A DNA stretch of 64,000 bases. Origin: Dipylidium caninum. Lineage: Eukaryota > Platyhelminthes > Cestoda > Cyclophyllidea > Dipylidiidae. The stretch covers positions 81,327 through 145,326 of the forward strand of contig QEYB01000100.1 of the NCBI GenBank assembly GCA_017562135.1, written 5' to 3'. The position numbers and the translations under genes were made by a program. How positions within the stretch are numbered: position 1 is the first letter of the stretch; every line of letters starts with the position of its first letter. Shown in pieces: positions 47,609 to 60,488 of the stretch. The notes beneath the pieces were generated by a model. It did no database searches. It was not told where the DNA came from and saw nothing but the letters and a program-made list of their open reading frames with translations.

Positions 47609-47770
47609 AAACATCGGCAGGTGGACGACGTGGCCTCTTCCAGAGATTCCTCTACAGACAGTGTCTTCGCCTCGATGACGGCAGATTACAGCAAGAAAGG
47701 AAGAAATGGAAAGCGTTGTTCGCAGCGCCTACCTAGTCGAGTTGAGAGAATCACCGCGGCAGAGCCTTAA
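47609..47770 (+). CDS. Putative terminal exon, Ser-rich (right copy)
   Basis: The acceptor is strong: a branch-like GCTAAC directly before ACAG, with a pyrimidine tract (TTCTGGCTTCCC). It is followed by 53 codons and TAA. Same length as left 3,676-3,837. A second frame here, absent on the left because of stops, is also open, so frame choice rests on the two-copy comparison. Confidence 0.35.
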   Translation, partial: KHRQVDDVASSRDSSTDSVFASMTADYSKKGRNGKRCSQRLPSRVERITAAEP

Positions 47771-49378
47771 GTAGGCGCAAACGTCGGTCAGCTTAAGCTG
47801 TTCGAACGAGTAGGAATTTAAGAGTGCAGGGAGTGGAGACCAGTCGTCATCTTCGAGTAGTCCAGTCGTCGCAAGGCCTAATGTTCAACGCTGACCGCAT
47901 GTCAGCCGATGAGAACTTTTAACAAAACATATCTTCCTGAGTGAAACTCCGCTCACCACTCACTACATAGTCGAAAATCAGCGTAGTTATCACCCCATTT
48001 GCATCCAAATGCAATTCAATTCGAAACGTGTTAATTACCTTGCCGAATTCCTTTCACACCCCTGATTTGCTTGCCCAAACTCACTCGACTCACCATGGGG
48101 TGATTTGAGAGAGTGTTGGCACAGAAAACGGAACACGCGTGCACAACATCCGTCACCTACTTGGCTACATTGTTGAATTGAACCAAAATTGAAAGACGTG
48201 ATTTGACCATATTACATCGGACATAGCCTCAGCCGCGTACTCTTGCTACTCCGTAGAGTAGACCGACTTTGTGTAGTCTTGGAAGGTTGCGACGTGCTAA
48301 GTGCTACTGGTACATAAGGGCAGGTAATGTTATCTATCGTAAAGAAAAGCAGTCGTTTCTCATTGGACTTTGTGCTCGAGAAACGCAGGGGAGGGCAGGG
48401 TTTCGACTTCACAATGCATTGATGGAACGACCGCGTCCAGGCTTTGAGGATGCCCTTAACTAGTTTCACGTAAACGAACATTTCGCTTGACATCCATGCG
48501 GTCAGATGCCGTCAGTCACTCCGCGCACGTGAGCGATCGCCATCGCGAAATCACCTTCGTTTTCTTACTCTTCTTCCTCCCAAATCCTCTGACCGACAGG
48601 ACTTAACGCTCACAAGAGAGACGAGTGTAGTCCGACATGAATAGCAAACATTTATCCTTGAAGCGTGCAGCTGTTGCAGACGGTGCCGTGTTGAAGTACC
48701 ATTTTCACTACCTATCCCTGAACAATCACGCCCTTCTTCCATTGGGCTCTAGACGGAAGCTTGCCATGTTTTTCACGCGCATTCCTTCAAAAAGGACGTT
48801 CTTACTCGCATTCACTCCACCGAATTACAAGCAATCACCAGCGGCGTGGTCAGTGGGACATCTCCATCGACCACCGGCCTTGATGACCCAATACAGTTTT
48901 GCCTACGCTTTGCTCTCCTCCCTCCTCACGCCTTCGCATCCGAAAATGTTCCTTTCGCTTCCCTCTTTGACCCTGTTTTGCCAACTTAGTTTTAGGCCTG
49001 AGGTCTGTACGACATCAGAGAGAAGAAGTGGCAATGAGTAGACAAGAACAGACAGTCGGCAAAGCGTGACTTGAAGAAGCCGATAGTTGGGTGAAAGCGG
49101 GAGAAGTGCTAGGCAAGCCAAAAGAACAGCGACATAGGGAAGTGGATTGGATTGGATTGGCACGAAGACTAACACGCCTCATATGCAAACGCGTCAATGG
49201 AGCCATGACTTTTCTCAAGAGAGTTTGCTTGTCCGGTGTCGTAGTGCTTTGAACGCACCATGATTAACAGACAGTTTACAATGGTGTTGTGCGATACCTG
49301 ATTCCATGGAGCTGTGAGCGCGCGAATAGCGTTGATCCAATAGATTTGGCTGCCTAAAAACCAGCTCACGAAGTGTGC

Positions 49379-50344
49379 AGTGCAGGACGGAGAAGTTGCA
49401 CGTCTCCGTAGCTTCATCTGCAAGGGATGTGCCAATCATCGGGGATTATGGTTCGTCTCAGTCGCGAAAAAGATCCATCGTATCTTTCTACCGATGACCT
49501 TCTTTGTCTAATTTTTCTTCGGTGACTCATCGACGGCAAAAGTTTTTCGCATTATGCCATGCATATCGGTGAGCGAGTTGAAGGGGACAGGAGAGACTCC
49601 GCGCAATTTGGAATATTTTGCGGGTCTCGAGCTTACTCGCTGACATAATGGCGAATGGGATATTGAGTGCAGCGTCCCTAAAATTTTTCTCTTCTTATCT
49701 TCAGTGTTTTAACTGTCCAAAAACTGAACTGGCATGTTGGAATAAGCAGAGGAAGTGAAAGGAAAATTGGCGGTGAGCAAAGAAGAAGATGGGGGTGGGG
49801 GGGTGGGGGGTTGAAGTGAGCAGAGCGGGGATGGAATAGATGACTCAGATGTTCATTAGACGACTTTGAAGTCATTGTATCACATTTACACTCCCCTTTC
49901 CATCCAAGCTGTTACTCTTGGTTCGTCTTCATTCGCATGCAATCTTTCCTTAGTACTCCGCCTCCAGGGCACCAGCATTTGATGAGTAGTCGAGGTGGCT
50001 GTAAGGCTGTACGTCTTTGTTTTGTGACGGAAAACCATCGAGGCGTAAATTTTCCTCTCAGCTAAGGGCAGTCGATACCGACAGGGTGACAATGGGCTAA
50101 TTACAGCTTCATATCACCACGTAGGAATGAAGAAAGTCGAAAGGGTGGTGTGTTGAGACATCAGAGCGAATGGAGTTGGAGACTACGTTGGCATTAATGT
50201 GTCGAAAGTGAATGTGCGTGTGGAGAAGTCGCTAAAGGAATGGCCATTGGGCACTTCCGGTGATCGAGAGAAGTAGACTCGTAAGGATGGGAGTAATTAA
50301 CGTTCGAAAGAGAAAGATTGTTGTCGAATCGAAATCAAAAAAGG
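49379..50344. other. No gene seen
   Basis: Unique sequence with a G-rich run (GGGGGTGGGGGGGTGGGG) near 49,792-49,810. No convincing ORF. Confidence 0.45.
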
Positions 50345-51145
50345 TCAAATTTGTGGCACCTGGCAAAACGAGTGGCAGGACGAGAGGTGAGAGTCATTTA
50401 ACAACTTGGTTCTCCACTTCCTCCACAGCTTCCAAAAACCCACTAGTTCTCCACAATACACGACATGTCGATTTGCGTGACGGATCCTCGAAGGGGGTTA
50501 TGCGTGGCTACACATTCATTAGAATTTGGGTTGGCACCAGTGGACGATTTAAAATACGGCATGTGACACGTGTGGGAATCGTCGCTCTCAGGAAGGCAAG
50601 GACGAAATGGGACTTCTCGTGGGACGGGCCCTTGGCATGGCTACAAATCCTTCTGAGCACCTGCAACTTCCTAGGTGATGGAGGCCGGATAGCTTGTTTT
50701 GCATGGCTTGCGTCTAGCATCATCGGGCACATTTCGCTATATAAAGTGGCCATAGCGTAGAAGGCTTCACAGCACGTCGAAGATTAAATCCCTCTTTGTT
50801 TGGATATGACCCAGTCCACTCAAATTTTACCACACTTGGGGGCACTTATACCAATCTTCGTATTCCGTCGACATGACGGGCTTGGGGGATTCGAACCTGA
50901 GTAGCAAGTTCAGCCCCGCCTCTTGCCTGCTCTGCCGTCGGCGACAAAACCGCTACTCCGCTGCCGGCTCACCGTCCTCCTCCTCCTTATTCTTCTCAAT
51001 TCGACATGCCCACTAACTTCGGCATGGCCCCTGACTGGCATCTATTCCGACTCCCATTGGCTGTTTCTAACATGCATACGTACTTTCCAGCCAACGGTGC
51101 CGAGGACCTGCCGGCACTATAGAGCAAGTTGTGGATGTGGACGTG
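50345..51145 (-). repeat. Dispersed repeat R1, copy 1
   Basis: About 0.8 kb, inverted relative to 56,740-57,480. Shared landmarks include AACGAGTGGCAG, TTCTCCACTT, CATGTCGAT, GTCATGTCGACGG, GCGCCTCTTGCCTG-like sequence and GGACCTGCC. On the minus strand GGTTCGAATCC (50,887-50,897) is a perfect Pol III B box, so a tRNA-related retroelement is possible. The 166-codon plus-strand frame across it is probably incidental. Confidence 0.65.
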
Positions 51146-52979
51146 GACTATACTGATGGGAATGCAGTCAATCAATTAAGTATTCAACCCTGATATTATC
51201 ATCACTCAATTTTGTCTTCGCGTTTTTCAACTAGGGAAGTACCAACCTTATTGCGTTCTTTGTCTCTCTCCTCTGGAGTCCACGTTTCATCGAGGGTGAC
51301 TCTTCTCAGTCATTCCAACCAATCACAATCATCATCCTATTGTGACAGTACTTTCGTTCTTTCCTCGGACATTTCGTCAGTGAGGGAGAATTCCTCTCCT
51401 CGAACTGGTCCAACACGTGTCTCCACGCGCCTACGCCGGGGTGGACTCCATCACCAGTTGTGACGGGCCTTTCGAGGTGACGTCATCGGGTTGATTTCTT
51501 TTCCCGAGCCAACTTTCCTCCTCGCAAATATCCCACCTTGCCTCTTTTCCCATACTTTCCTAGCTGGCATTGTCGTTATCAAATTGGCTCCCCAGACGCG
51601 TGTGTGCTTCAGTGTTGAAACAGCAGCTGTCATCTTGGGCCTATTATTTCCTTCCGTCTTCAGGCACTCCGATTAAGTGTGCACACTTTTCATTACGTCA
51701 TATTCCGATATTTCATGATCATCTTCATATTCTATTCTATACACTGTTTACCGATGCACTTGCCGCTACTTCCATAGCTCTTCACTTCCAGGTTGCGGGT
51801 TTCCTCACACTCAGTCCTTTGCGCTCACGAGTTGGCTGCCTGAAATGCCCCATTGAGAATGCTCAAAGCAAGTTGAACAAGCCACACAACATCACAGCTT
51901 CAATGGCACAACGCGTCTACGGTCATTGAATATGACTTGTCTCCTGCTGGCTCTAGGGAAGTGGAGAGAAAAGTTTTTTGGCTGTTGGAGCCCACGGCAG
52001 AGGAGATGAAGTAGTTCAGAAATCGACAGTGGATCTCGAAAGTAGGCGTTGCACTGTGCACAGAATTTTTGGAGGACAGAAAATTTTTCCTTCCATCCCG
52101 TCATCAACTTTCAGCTCGCCACCTTTCCCCTCTGCTATTTTGCGACTCTGCAGTTACGTGAGAGGAGCTTTCTGGCTCATCTCGTCTAGACACTTCTAAT
52201 TTGTCGTCAAATTTCAACTTATTCTGTTGAGTGCAGAAAATGAATAGGCTGTTAAAACGAAGTGCGAAAAAAGGAGAGCCAGGTTGGTGCGACAGAGATG
52301 AGATGACAAGCTGTTCCGCGCGCCCTCCGCAAGTTTGCCTCGCTCATCCATAGTCGCAGTGTATAAAGTTCCGCGTGGAAGTGGTAGTTTTGAGAGAAAC
52401 TTCAATGACGGAAGAGAGGAGAAGGAGGGCAGAGGAGTGAGAAACTGTGAGAAGGTGTGGCGGAAAAGGAGGCTGATTTTAAGAAAAACGCGTGGGGACT
52501 TAGAAAATACCTCGTTTGTCCGAACACATAAATTCTTGTCAGGGTGTAATTTGGTGGTCTTTAGCTCCCTCTTCCAATCAATGTCATGCAAGATCAAGCG
52601 ACCTTGGTGTTTGGATAAAAACATCAAACATCCTTTCAGTCCGCTTGATTGATCTAATACAATTCAGTCCTCGTCTCCTGCACAAATGATTTTTAATACT
52701 CCGAGAATGGGTAATTAGGATCTCATATGCTCCAAGCGAGATGTGAGATTTCAAGAGAGTGTGGACGCGAGTCTGATTAATTTCCGTTCATTATTAGCGC
52801 GGACACAAAATGAAGCAGCACAAGCATTAGTGTAATTCACCTTAGCTTTTGCAATTCAAAGTCAAGGCGACAATCGCATTTCAAAGTAGAACCTTGCCCG
52901 CCTAACGTAGAAGACCAACAAAACCTACGCTTGGAGCCGCTTTTCACCTCCAGTAGGTGGATTAAGTCACCTTACTCCA
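51146..52979. other. No gene seen
   Basis: Open frames at 51,570-51,929 (plus) and 52,214-52,627 (minus) have no second copy and no recognised features. Confidence 0.45.
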
Positions 52980-53400
52980 TTTCGGTGGACAGCTTGCCAA
53001 GTCTAACTTGCCGCCACAATACACCACATATCAAATTGCGTAGCGAAATGCTCGAAGAAGGCTATAATGCCTTCCACGATGACAAACCGGCATACACAAA
53101 AATTTCTGCCATGATTTGTTTTCACCGCCACCTTTACAACCGACGTGGCGTCGACTCGACGTGCCCAGCATGGATTCCAATTCGAGTCACATGGGAAGGC
53201 GGCATCACTGACGCCGCTGCACTACTGACGCTGCGGCGTCGGTGTAGCTTCTGGCTGGCTTCTCCTCTCCCTTTCCTCACCTTGCCTTGCACCAATCGCT
53301 GGTCATCGTACTATTTGTTTCTCCCGCCAAATTTGTCTACATTGTCTCATGCTCTCCATGAAGTGGAAACCGCGAACTCCTCTAGTACACAACGAGAGGG
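52980..53400 (-). repeat. Dispersed repeat R1, partial copy 2
   Basis: Contains ACAATACACCACATATCAAATTGCG-like sequence (shared over about 20 bases with the other copies) and TTCGAGTCACATG. Diverged from copy 1, with extra sequence between the landmarks. Confidence 0.45.
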
Positions 53401-54229
53401 CGCGTATGCCACTGACAGGAGGTTGATTGTGGCAGTGGGCAATGAGCGGTGCGAGGTTGTATTGCCGCTACAGTCGCAAGAAAGGATAACGAAGAAAGCG
53501 CCACTAGCTTTCATGCAGACTTTTCATCTGACGTGACCTTTAGCTCTCAACCGGCATGGAGTAACGACTTGTCGCTCACTCTCACCAGCACTCTAGAAGG
53601 GGCGGTGTGCGCAAGGGCTCATAATCTAACCCACTTTGATAGACATTCACGCCCAAATCACCTTAACAAGATGTGCCAGCACACTTACGCCTTTACATGG
53701 CCTGTCGCCAACTGCCGCCTTAAAGGCTTAACAAACTACGAGGTCTAACGGATAATTGGTCATAAGCAGCTAGAGAATAAGCCTAAACATCTCTGTGTAG
53801 GGCACTTCTCAGCGGAACATTATCTTAATTCTCCAGTCTCGTCCACCCGAAGACCTCAGGCGCCGCCTGATATTGGAATGCATTATTGCCGAATGGTCAC
53901 TCAAACGAGCCGACAGAGTCTACCGTCGAGGTGGAGGCCCGCAGACGAACGGGCGCACGGTCACGCACCTGTCACAAACAAATCACCGTGGCTCAGCAGA
54001 TTCGGGAGTGATCCTTCCACGCAACCCACCTCTCACCCTCTGCGAGTGGGTCTGCGGTGTCTCTCTACTGTTGACGAGGCCGTGACACAAGTTCATGTCA
54101 CTGTCAAGGGGGTAGCGACTGGAGTTTTGTGGCATGACATGCCGGCGAAGGTAGAGGCTTCTCCTTCCAGCGTCTTGTAACATAAATTGGACCCAGGTTC
54201 TCCTTCCTCGCTTCCACCCAGGTCTGCGC

Positions 54230-54400
54230 AATCTCGGCAAGTCGCGTGCCAAAAACAGGAGGCGAGATTCATTGAACAACGTGATCCTCAACCACCTCCA
54301 CAGTTTCCACACCTCAACTTGTCGGCATAATGCTTTGCGTCACACAGCAATACACCGTATACCAAATCGCAAAGAGGATGTTTCGCAAAAGCCGCACTTC
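54230..54400 (-). repeat. Dispersed repeat R1, partial copy 3
   Basis: Shares CCACCTCCACAG, CAATACACCGTATACC and GATGTTTCGC-type landmarks with copies 1, 2 and 4; only this part of the element is present. A short opposite-strand piece with the same GGTGTATTGCGG landmark lies near 56,255-56,290. Confidence 0.45.
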
Positions 54401-55900
54401 GCCAATCTATTGTTAGAATTTAAGTGGGCAACGGTGATTTAAGGTAATATGTAAGCCGGTGAGATGATCGCATATGCCATGGAGTCAAATCTTCTTACGG
54501 TCTTAATGTGACTTTGCCACCTCAATTCTTAGAGGTCATAAATGAGCCTCCGTCCTCTTCTTCCCTTTGTCCGCCTTCCGTTGTTATTTAGTTCAGTTAG
54601 GAAACATTACCGATTATAAAGTGGTTCCACTTCATTGCAGTCACAAATCTCTTTGAAATCCTTGTCAGACCAATGCGAGTGGAGGAGTTGAAGCACCAAC
54701 ACCTGCAACTTCAAGTGATTAATTTGTCGGACTGTGGGAGTACAGGAAATCGACTTTGATTACAGTGTAGAATGCCCACGACATGCTGATAGTGACCACC
54801 GAGTTGATTGAGAAAAGTGGATGGCGCACTGTCGAAAGTATGTGCAAACCAGACCGGAGACAGAATTTTCTCCAAGTCCCTAAATCACTGCAGCATCAGT
54901 CTGATTTTTCACATGGCATCGTATCCTGACGACCAGAAAAACTGTATTCAAAGGATATCACGGCCTCAAGAGAGCCCGCTCTTACTATTAATTTATCCAT
55001 TCATCGAGAAAGGATACGCTTCTGTGTGGTAGTATTGTTCATCTTCAACGTCGTAGATATTTATTAACCAGCCAGATTGACATGGTGCCGCTCTTTTTGC
55101 CGCCTTTCCGATTTGGCCCTGCTGACTTCTTGGGGACTTTTGCCATTAAATGCTTAAAGGAAAATAGTGCCGGCGATGGGAAGTCGGTGAGCGAGACAAG
55201 AGAGTGGACTTGTGTCGGTATCACAATCAAAGTGTGTCCTTTTTTTAGACGTAGACATGCAAAAATTGGATTCACTTTCGGAGTGACAGTCTAATCTTGT
55301 GGACATCTGCAACAACTCCTACTGCCACAGGCCAACCGAGAATCGCGGCAAAACTCCGTTACCATTCATGAATCGAAGGACAATTTATTGAAAATGGATA
55401 GCAAGTGCTAATTGCTCGAGACGGCTAATGCGGACTCTCAATGTTGCAAGTTAATCGCAATTTGCGCCAATTAAAGAGTGGGGCGGTGGAAAGACTGAAG
55501 TGGGAGCCACCACATCGCTTTATTATAACAGACCTTCAAATCGGGCGTGAGAATGTGTCGAGGTTCGCACACCAAAGCCGTGAGCTTCTGCAAGCGACGC
55601 AGGCACTCAGTCACAAAGGCGTCCACTAAGCTTTAGCAATCAAAAGCGCCAACCTAACAAAACGTCGTAAGGAACGCGATTAGGTGGTTGGTCGAGGGAA
55701 AACTGTGCCTTAACATACAGTGGCAGAGCGATGCAAGATAGGCGATGAACAGTAGATGATAGGCTAATTTTCAGCTGAAGACATGTTCTCCATAGAGAGG
55801 TGTAGGCTTACACACGTATTGGTTTTTGCTAGTTAAGCTTTCGGCTTCGTAGGTTGTTAGGCCCTTCGTAGTTGCGGAGTTTGTTGGCGGCGGGCAGAGG
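54401..55900. other. No gene seen
   Basis: Short open frames only (54,808-55,032 and 55,082-55,294, plus), without support. Confidence 0.45.
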
Positions 55901-55913
55901 CAGGGTGTTCATG

Positions 55914-55975
55914 CGGTAACACTAGTGGTGCAGCGGCATCAGGCCCGCACCCGGGTCCGAATCCCGGTCGGGATG
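55914..55975 (+). other. tRNA-like relic
   Basis: A perfect T-arm (stem CCGGG/CCCGG at 55,951-55,955 and 55,963-55,967, loop TCCGAAT) follows a D-arm/A-box-like TAGTGGTGCAGCGG at the right distance. The acceptor strands do not pair, so it is a tRNA pseudogene or the head of a SINE rather than a working tRNA. Confidence 0.3.
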
Positions 55976-56739
55976 CGTAAACTCGTCACAGCACAAGATT
56001 TGCGAGTGCCGAAAAGTCGAAATTTGCCCAGATTCGTTAGAATTTGTGGGGATGGGGTCGCAAATCACCAAAGAGGGATTGGGACGTCGTTGACGGCTCA
56101 GGACATGCGATTCTGTGACGAACTCTTACGTGTACCGGTCTAGAAGGTTTCGTCGCATTGTCGAATTTCTCTGCCGTCGGCTAGTGCCCAATATCTCTTC
56201 GGTGATTTGTGAATGACTACCACTTCGACGCTTTTCATATCGCGGGAAGATTCAATGATTAAACGTGGCATATGGTGTATTGCGGCGAGAAGTTGGTGAT
56301 GGAAGCAGTGCTGTACGGAGCGAGCAACGAAGCTGATAGCTCTCGCTCTTAGTTCTGAAACCCGACTTGCCACGACGAGGCAGGGGGGGTGTAGGATGGT
56401 AGGCGAGAATGGTGGGTGGGAGGGTGTGGGTTTGGTGAGGTGACACGGCGAGAATTGGATAGGGCTTCTTCTCCTGTATCATTGAAGTGAAGACGATGCA
56501 TAGAATGCATGTTTGATCCCCATTTTCGAGACTTGAATGCGCTCCTTCATGGTCTGAGGCAATTCTTCTACCCCTTGTCGCTTCCACTACCTGAGACGAG
56601 CTCGACGCTCGACGTGACGCCCTCTCCAGTGCTAAGCAAAGACGTTGTCACACCTTTGCGAGTGATGCATATGCTTGCCTGCCTTATGAATGGGATGAAT
56701 GGAAGGCAGAAGGTGGAAAGTCAATGGGCGATTATAATT

Positions 56740-57480
56740 TCCCAAATCCATGGCTTATTCTACAGTGCCTGCGGGGTGGCGGGGCGAATGACAGAGCGTT
56801 GCTGGTGGCAGGTCCTTAGCACCGTTAGTTGGAAAGTCCACAGCCATATTAGAAACGACCACTGCGAGGCGGAATAGACGCCATTAGAGCCCGTGCCAAA
56901 GCCGATGGAAGAGGAGGAGGGAAGTGAGCGGCTTTGTCGGCGGCGGCAGAAACAGGCAAGAGGCGCGGCCGAGCATGTGACTCGGGTTCGATTTCCCACC
57001 AGGTGCGTCATGTCGACGGGGACACGAAAAATGCTATAAGTCGTACCAATCTTGATAGACTGTGGGTGGACGGGGTAAAATTCTACTGAGTCAAGATTGG
57101 TCTTCGGCGAGCGCCTGAATGCCTCTGCGGTGCGACGATTTCAAGTGGTGAGGTGTGCCGCGGCGATGCTAGAAGGCAAGCCAAGAAAGCGGGCAAAGTG
57201 CAGAAGAACGGCACTACTCAACGCAAAACAAGCCAGCCGGCCTCCACCACCGGTGCTACCTCACACGTCACACGCCATCCAGATTGATAAATGTATAGCC
57301 ATGTTTAGTCTCGCCTTCAAGCATCCGCCACGCAGATCGACATGTGGTGGGCTGAAGAGATGATGAAGTTCGGATGCCGTGGAGTAAGTGGAGAACCGCG
57401 TTGTTGAATGACTTGTCACCTCTTCATCTGCCACTCGTTTGCCAAAACAGGGCGGTTGGGGTAGGGATGGCGTATCCTTG
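56740..57480 (+). repeat. Dispersed repeat R1, copy 4
   Basis: Inverted partner of 50,345-51,145 at roughly 70-75% identity by eye. B-box-like GGTTCGATTT at 56,985-56,994 on the plus strand. With copy 1 it forms an inverted pair with about 5.6 kb between. Confidence 0.65.
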
Positions 57481-57744
57481 GGGAGCCAAGGTGGGATGCG
57501 GCAGGGCACAGAGAGACTAGAGTCGGTTCTGCCTTCAAAACGGAGGGAGCAAGTTATCGAGTGCAGAGTGCTGATTTGGACCTATTTTTGTGTTGAAAAA
57601 GGAGTTGCACACACCGCAGCCCGTCACTGCACCACCTTGCCGTAATAGAGTTCATTACATGCTACTGAGGGTAATGAGTGGCAACCTTCTTCAGCCTGAA
57701 GTATTGAATGAGCAGTGGGTTCAGCAGGGCATTTTTAAGATGAG

Positions 57745-58020
57745 AGGGTATTTGGAGATGTTCAATGAGGGGAAGGTCTGGGAACACGCACTCAGTGACC
57801 ACGAAACCTGTGTCTACTTCAACTTGAGTTCCCTAACGCCTAATCGGTAGCGCCCCCTTTCGTCGCGGCCGTGGTCATTGGATTCTAACCGGCAAATGAT
57901 TACGCACCCACGACGGTGCCACAAACATCGTTGGGAATGAGAGATGCGGCGAAAGAGCAGGGCTGCCTCACAATGACTTAAGTTACCTCCACTTGTCCTT
58001 GCCCACACTGAAAACACTCA
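57745..58020 (-). repeat. Inverted repeat R2, copy 1
   Basis: The reverse complement matches 61,940-62,200. Landmarks include GTGGTCACTGAGTGCGTGTTC, TCTTTCGCCGCATC and CCGGTTAGAA, each shared over up to about 20 bases. About 80% identical by eye. Confidence 0.65.
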
Positions 58021-59059
58021 ACACCTTTATCATTTAGCCTCCAGCCAACTTGGCCCTGTGGGGAAAAAAACTCTCTCCTCCACTATGAAGCTTTTCCTCA
58101 ACCACTCTCAAGCGGGGTCTGTGAGAAGCTTAGGTGGGGGGTTGTGGGATGATTCATGGTTGGAAAGTAGATGTTGAAGCTTCGAGAACACCGATTCCTT
58201 CGTACCGCTCACCGACAATCGCCGAAAAACTGCATGCGTGGCAGGGATTCCGAATATCAGTGGCAATGAATTCTTCTCTACCCTTTCGTGTCATCGTGGC
58301 ACCGAGGGTAGGGTGGGTAGGGCTACAGGATATTTCGTCGTGATCTCGCAACGCTCGCTACCAATTGTGGCACTGAAACCTTGTCAAAAGTGATGTGAGA
58401 CCGTGTGATGGAGCACCTGATTAGTGGGTCATAAAACACACGCACACAACGCGGCCTCGGGGGGATGGGAGTTTAATGTCCGTTTGCAATGCCGCTGACT
58501 CACCTCCTCGACCTCTAACTCATACTGGTCAGTTAAGTCGCCTCGACCGCCGTCTCCCTCGCTACATCCACCCCCCCCCCCACCCTACCCCTATATACCC
58601 ATAATCACAAACCACGTAGCAATTATTTTCGAATTGATGACGCTACTTCTGATCTCCATCCCCTGCCTATCGATATTAGGTGATAACGACGAGTGCGACG
58701 GGTGAGGTCAGAGGTCAGACTACATGGGTGTGGTTATCTACGGGACTTCTGCTGCGCTTGGACGTATCCTTTCCGACTAAGTATCAGCACGCTGCCACAT
58801 ATAAGATCCAGAAGTTGCGGCCGAAGGTGAGATTCTGCCACCCTCCACGCTCTCTGCCAGCCAACTGGTGGCGCCAAAACTTAGGTCGACCACTTATTCT
58901 TGCTCGTCTTCTTCCACTTTGATGGCCATCGTCGGGCGTGGTAGCAGGGAGTCCGTGTTCTCGAGCTTCAACGTACACTTTTTGACCAGGAATAACTCCT
59001 CTGATCCCAACTCAGCTTCCCACCGAATCTCCATGCCGCTTCAGCTGCGAGGGTTTCAT
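58021..59059. other. No gene seen
   Basis: Contains a C run with CCCCACC near 58,568-58,585 and short unsupported frames. Compared with 1-809 to extend block A outward, and no similarity was found. Confidence 0.45.
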
Positions 59060-60488
59060 AGATCAGTAAGTGGATTATATTACAAAACTGCCCTAATTGG
59101 ACTCTCCAATCTCCGCCTTGTCATTACACCACTGGGGGTGTAGTCTGACCCTTGACCTCATCCCTCCACACTCGTACTTTCCAACTATTGTAGATGGGCA
59201 GATGGGAGGGGAGGGGAGGGGAGGGGGGAGGGAGGGAGGGAGGGAGCAGAAAGAGTGTCACCAATTCGAAAAATAATCGCTGCGTGTTTTACAATGTTCG
59301 GGGGGTGTGGGGAAGAGGAAGGCGGCGGTTGAAAAGACTTGACTGACCTGCCCGAGTTGAAAGGTCGAGGAGAGTTTCATCGGCGTTGCAAACGGACATT
59401 ACAACGCCCATCGCCCCGAGGCTGCGTATGTGTGTATGTGTGACACGCTAATCGGTCCACCATCCCACGCTGTCACATCACTTTTGACAAAGCCTCAGTA
59501 GTACAATTGGCAGCGAGCGATGCGATGTCAAGGCGAAAAATCCTGTAACCCTGCCCAACACTGCCCTCATCCCTGGTTGGCATTTACTCTGGTGGCGAGG
59601 GCAAACACAAAAGCAAGGAGATGGAGGGACATCCACTGCTTCTCAAACTCGAAATCCTCGACACGCTAAGAAGTGTTTTGGTGGGAAATCTGGCTCTCTG
59701 CTCTCTACTCTCTTGGCAGTAGGGCAAAAGTCATTGAAACGCAACACGACATTTGCTTATGTTGGCTTTACCGACATTAGAATATTGTTTCAAAATCACC
59801 AAACTGTGAGTGCTTTCGGGACTGTGTTGAATATCTCATAGATCATGGCTGGGGAGGAGAGTTCTTGCGCCTTTGATTGAGTGTCTTCAAACGCAACAAT
59901 CGCACGATTTTGCGTGAGCCAATCAGCGGGAGGCTCGATTGCGATTGGTCACACACGAACTAAAGCGCAAAAATCACCCTTGATAGCGTTGAATGGCATA
60001 AATGTAGTACAGAAATAAAGAGGCAACGCCATTAAATTCTTGGCCATTACCCGCTGACACGTGCCTCAGAATTTTACCTTGTGTGGACTCCGAAATTGTT
60101 TTGGGGGGGACTAGGCGAAATAGAGGAGAAGGATGAGGATGAGGATGAGTAGTGGGAGAAAGATGGAATGCCACACCATGCAATTCATGACTGTCATCTC
60201 AACCAGATTCGTCATGCGTGATAACGTGTGAGCGACGGGAAATCAGGTGATCGTGGCGGAACGCGCAATTTGTGGCCACAATGACGAATTAAACACTTGT
60301 CCATTATTGCTAAGTTGATTGTAGGCGCTTACATTTGGCTCGGTGTTTGTTGGGTGGTAGTGTCACCGTCAGGACTAGTGTCGCATGGAGGTAGACCAAG
60401 CGGAAGGCGGCCAAATTTGCGGCTTGTACAACGCTCAACGTCAGTGTCTTCAGCCTGGAAAAGAACATAGACCCAAAAAGCATAGCAA
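59060..60488 (+). repeat. Repeat block A, copy 2
   Basis: Direct copy of 810-2,198. It begins at CAGTAAGTGGATTATATTAC and ends at AAGCATAGCAAACG. The G-rich tract lies at about 59,208-59,246. The small ATG frame at 60,178 is followed by GTGTGA instead of the GTGAGG donor of copy 1. Confidence 0.7.

Larger units (their letters stand above)
30241..49378 (-). repeat. Right arm of large inverted repeat
   Basis: Reverse-complement partner of 2,199-23,111. It is shorter, mainly because it lacks the 1,234-base left segment and the TGCC expansions. Its outer end is sharp: similarity to the left stops at ACACTTCGTGAGCTGG (left 2,199), beyond which unrelated sequence follows. Gene content is listed separately. 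Confidence 0.9.
49379..60488. other. Segment proposed to be inverted relative to the ancestral right arm
   Basis: At 49,378 similarity to the left arm ends at left base 2,199. At 60,488 similarity to block A ends at left base 2,198. In the left arm these two points are adjacent. Flipping 49,379-60,488 would put block A copy 2 beside the right arm, in the orientation that continues the palindrome. Confidence 0.6.

Noticed and set aside
50260..50760. 166-codon plus-strand ORF
   Set aside because: Lies mostly inside repeat R1 and is not open in the other R1 copies; no recognised domain.
52931..53536. 201-codon plus-strand ORF
   Set aside because: Overlaps a diverged R1 copy, and its translation shows no family or splice context.
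55914..55975. Functional tRNA gene
   Set aside because: The T-arm is perfect but the acceptor stem does not pair, so only a relic is listed.
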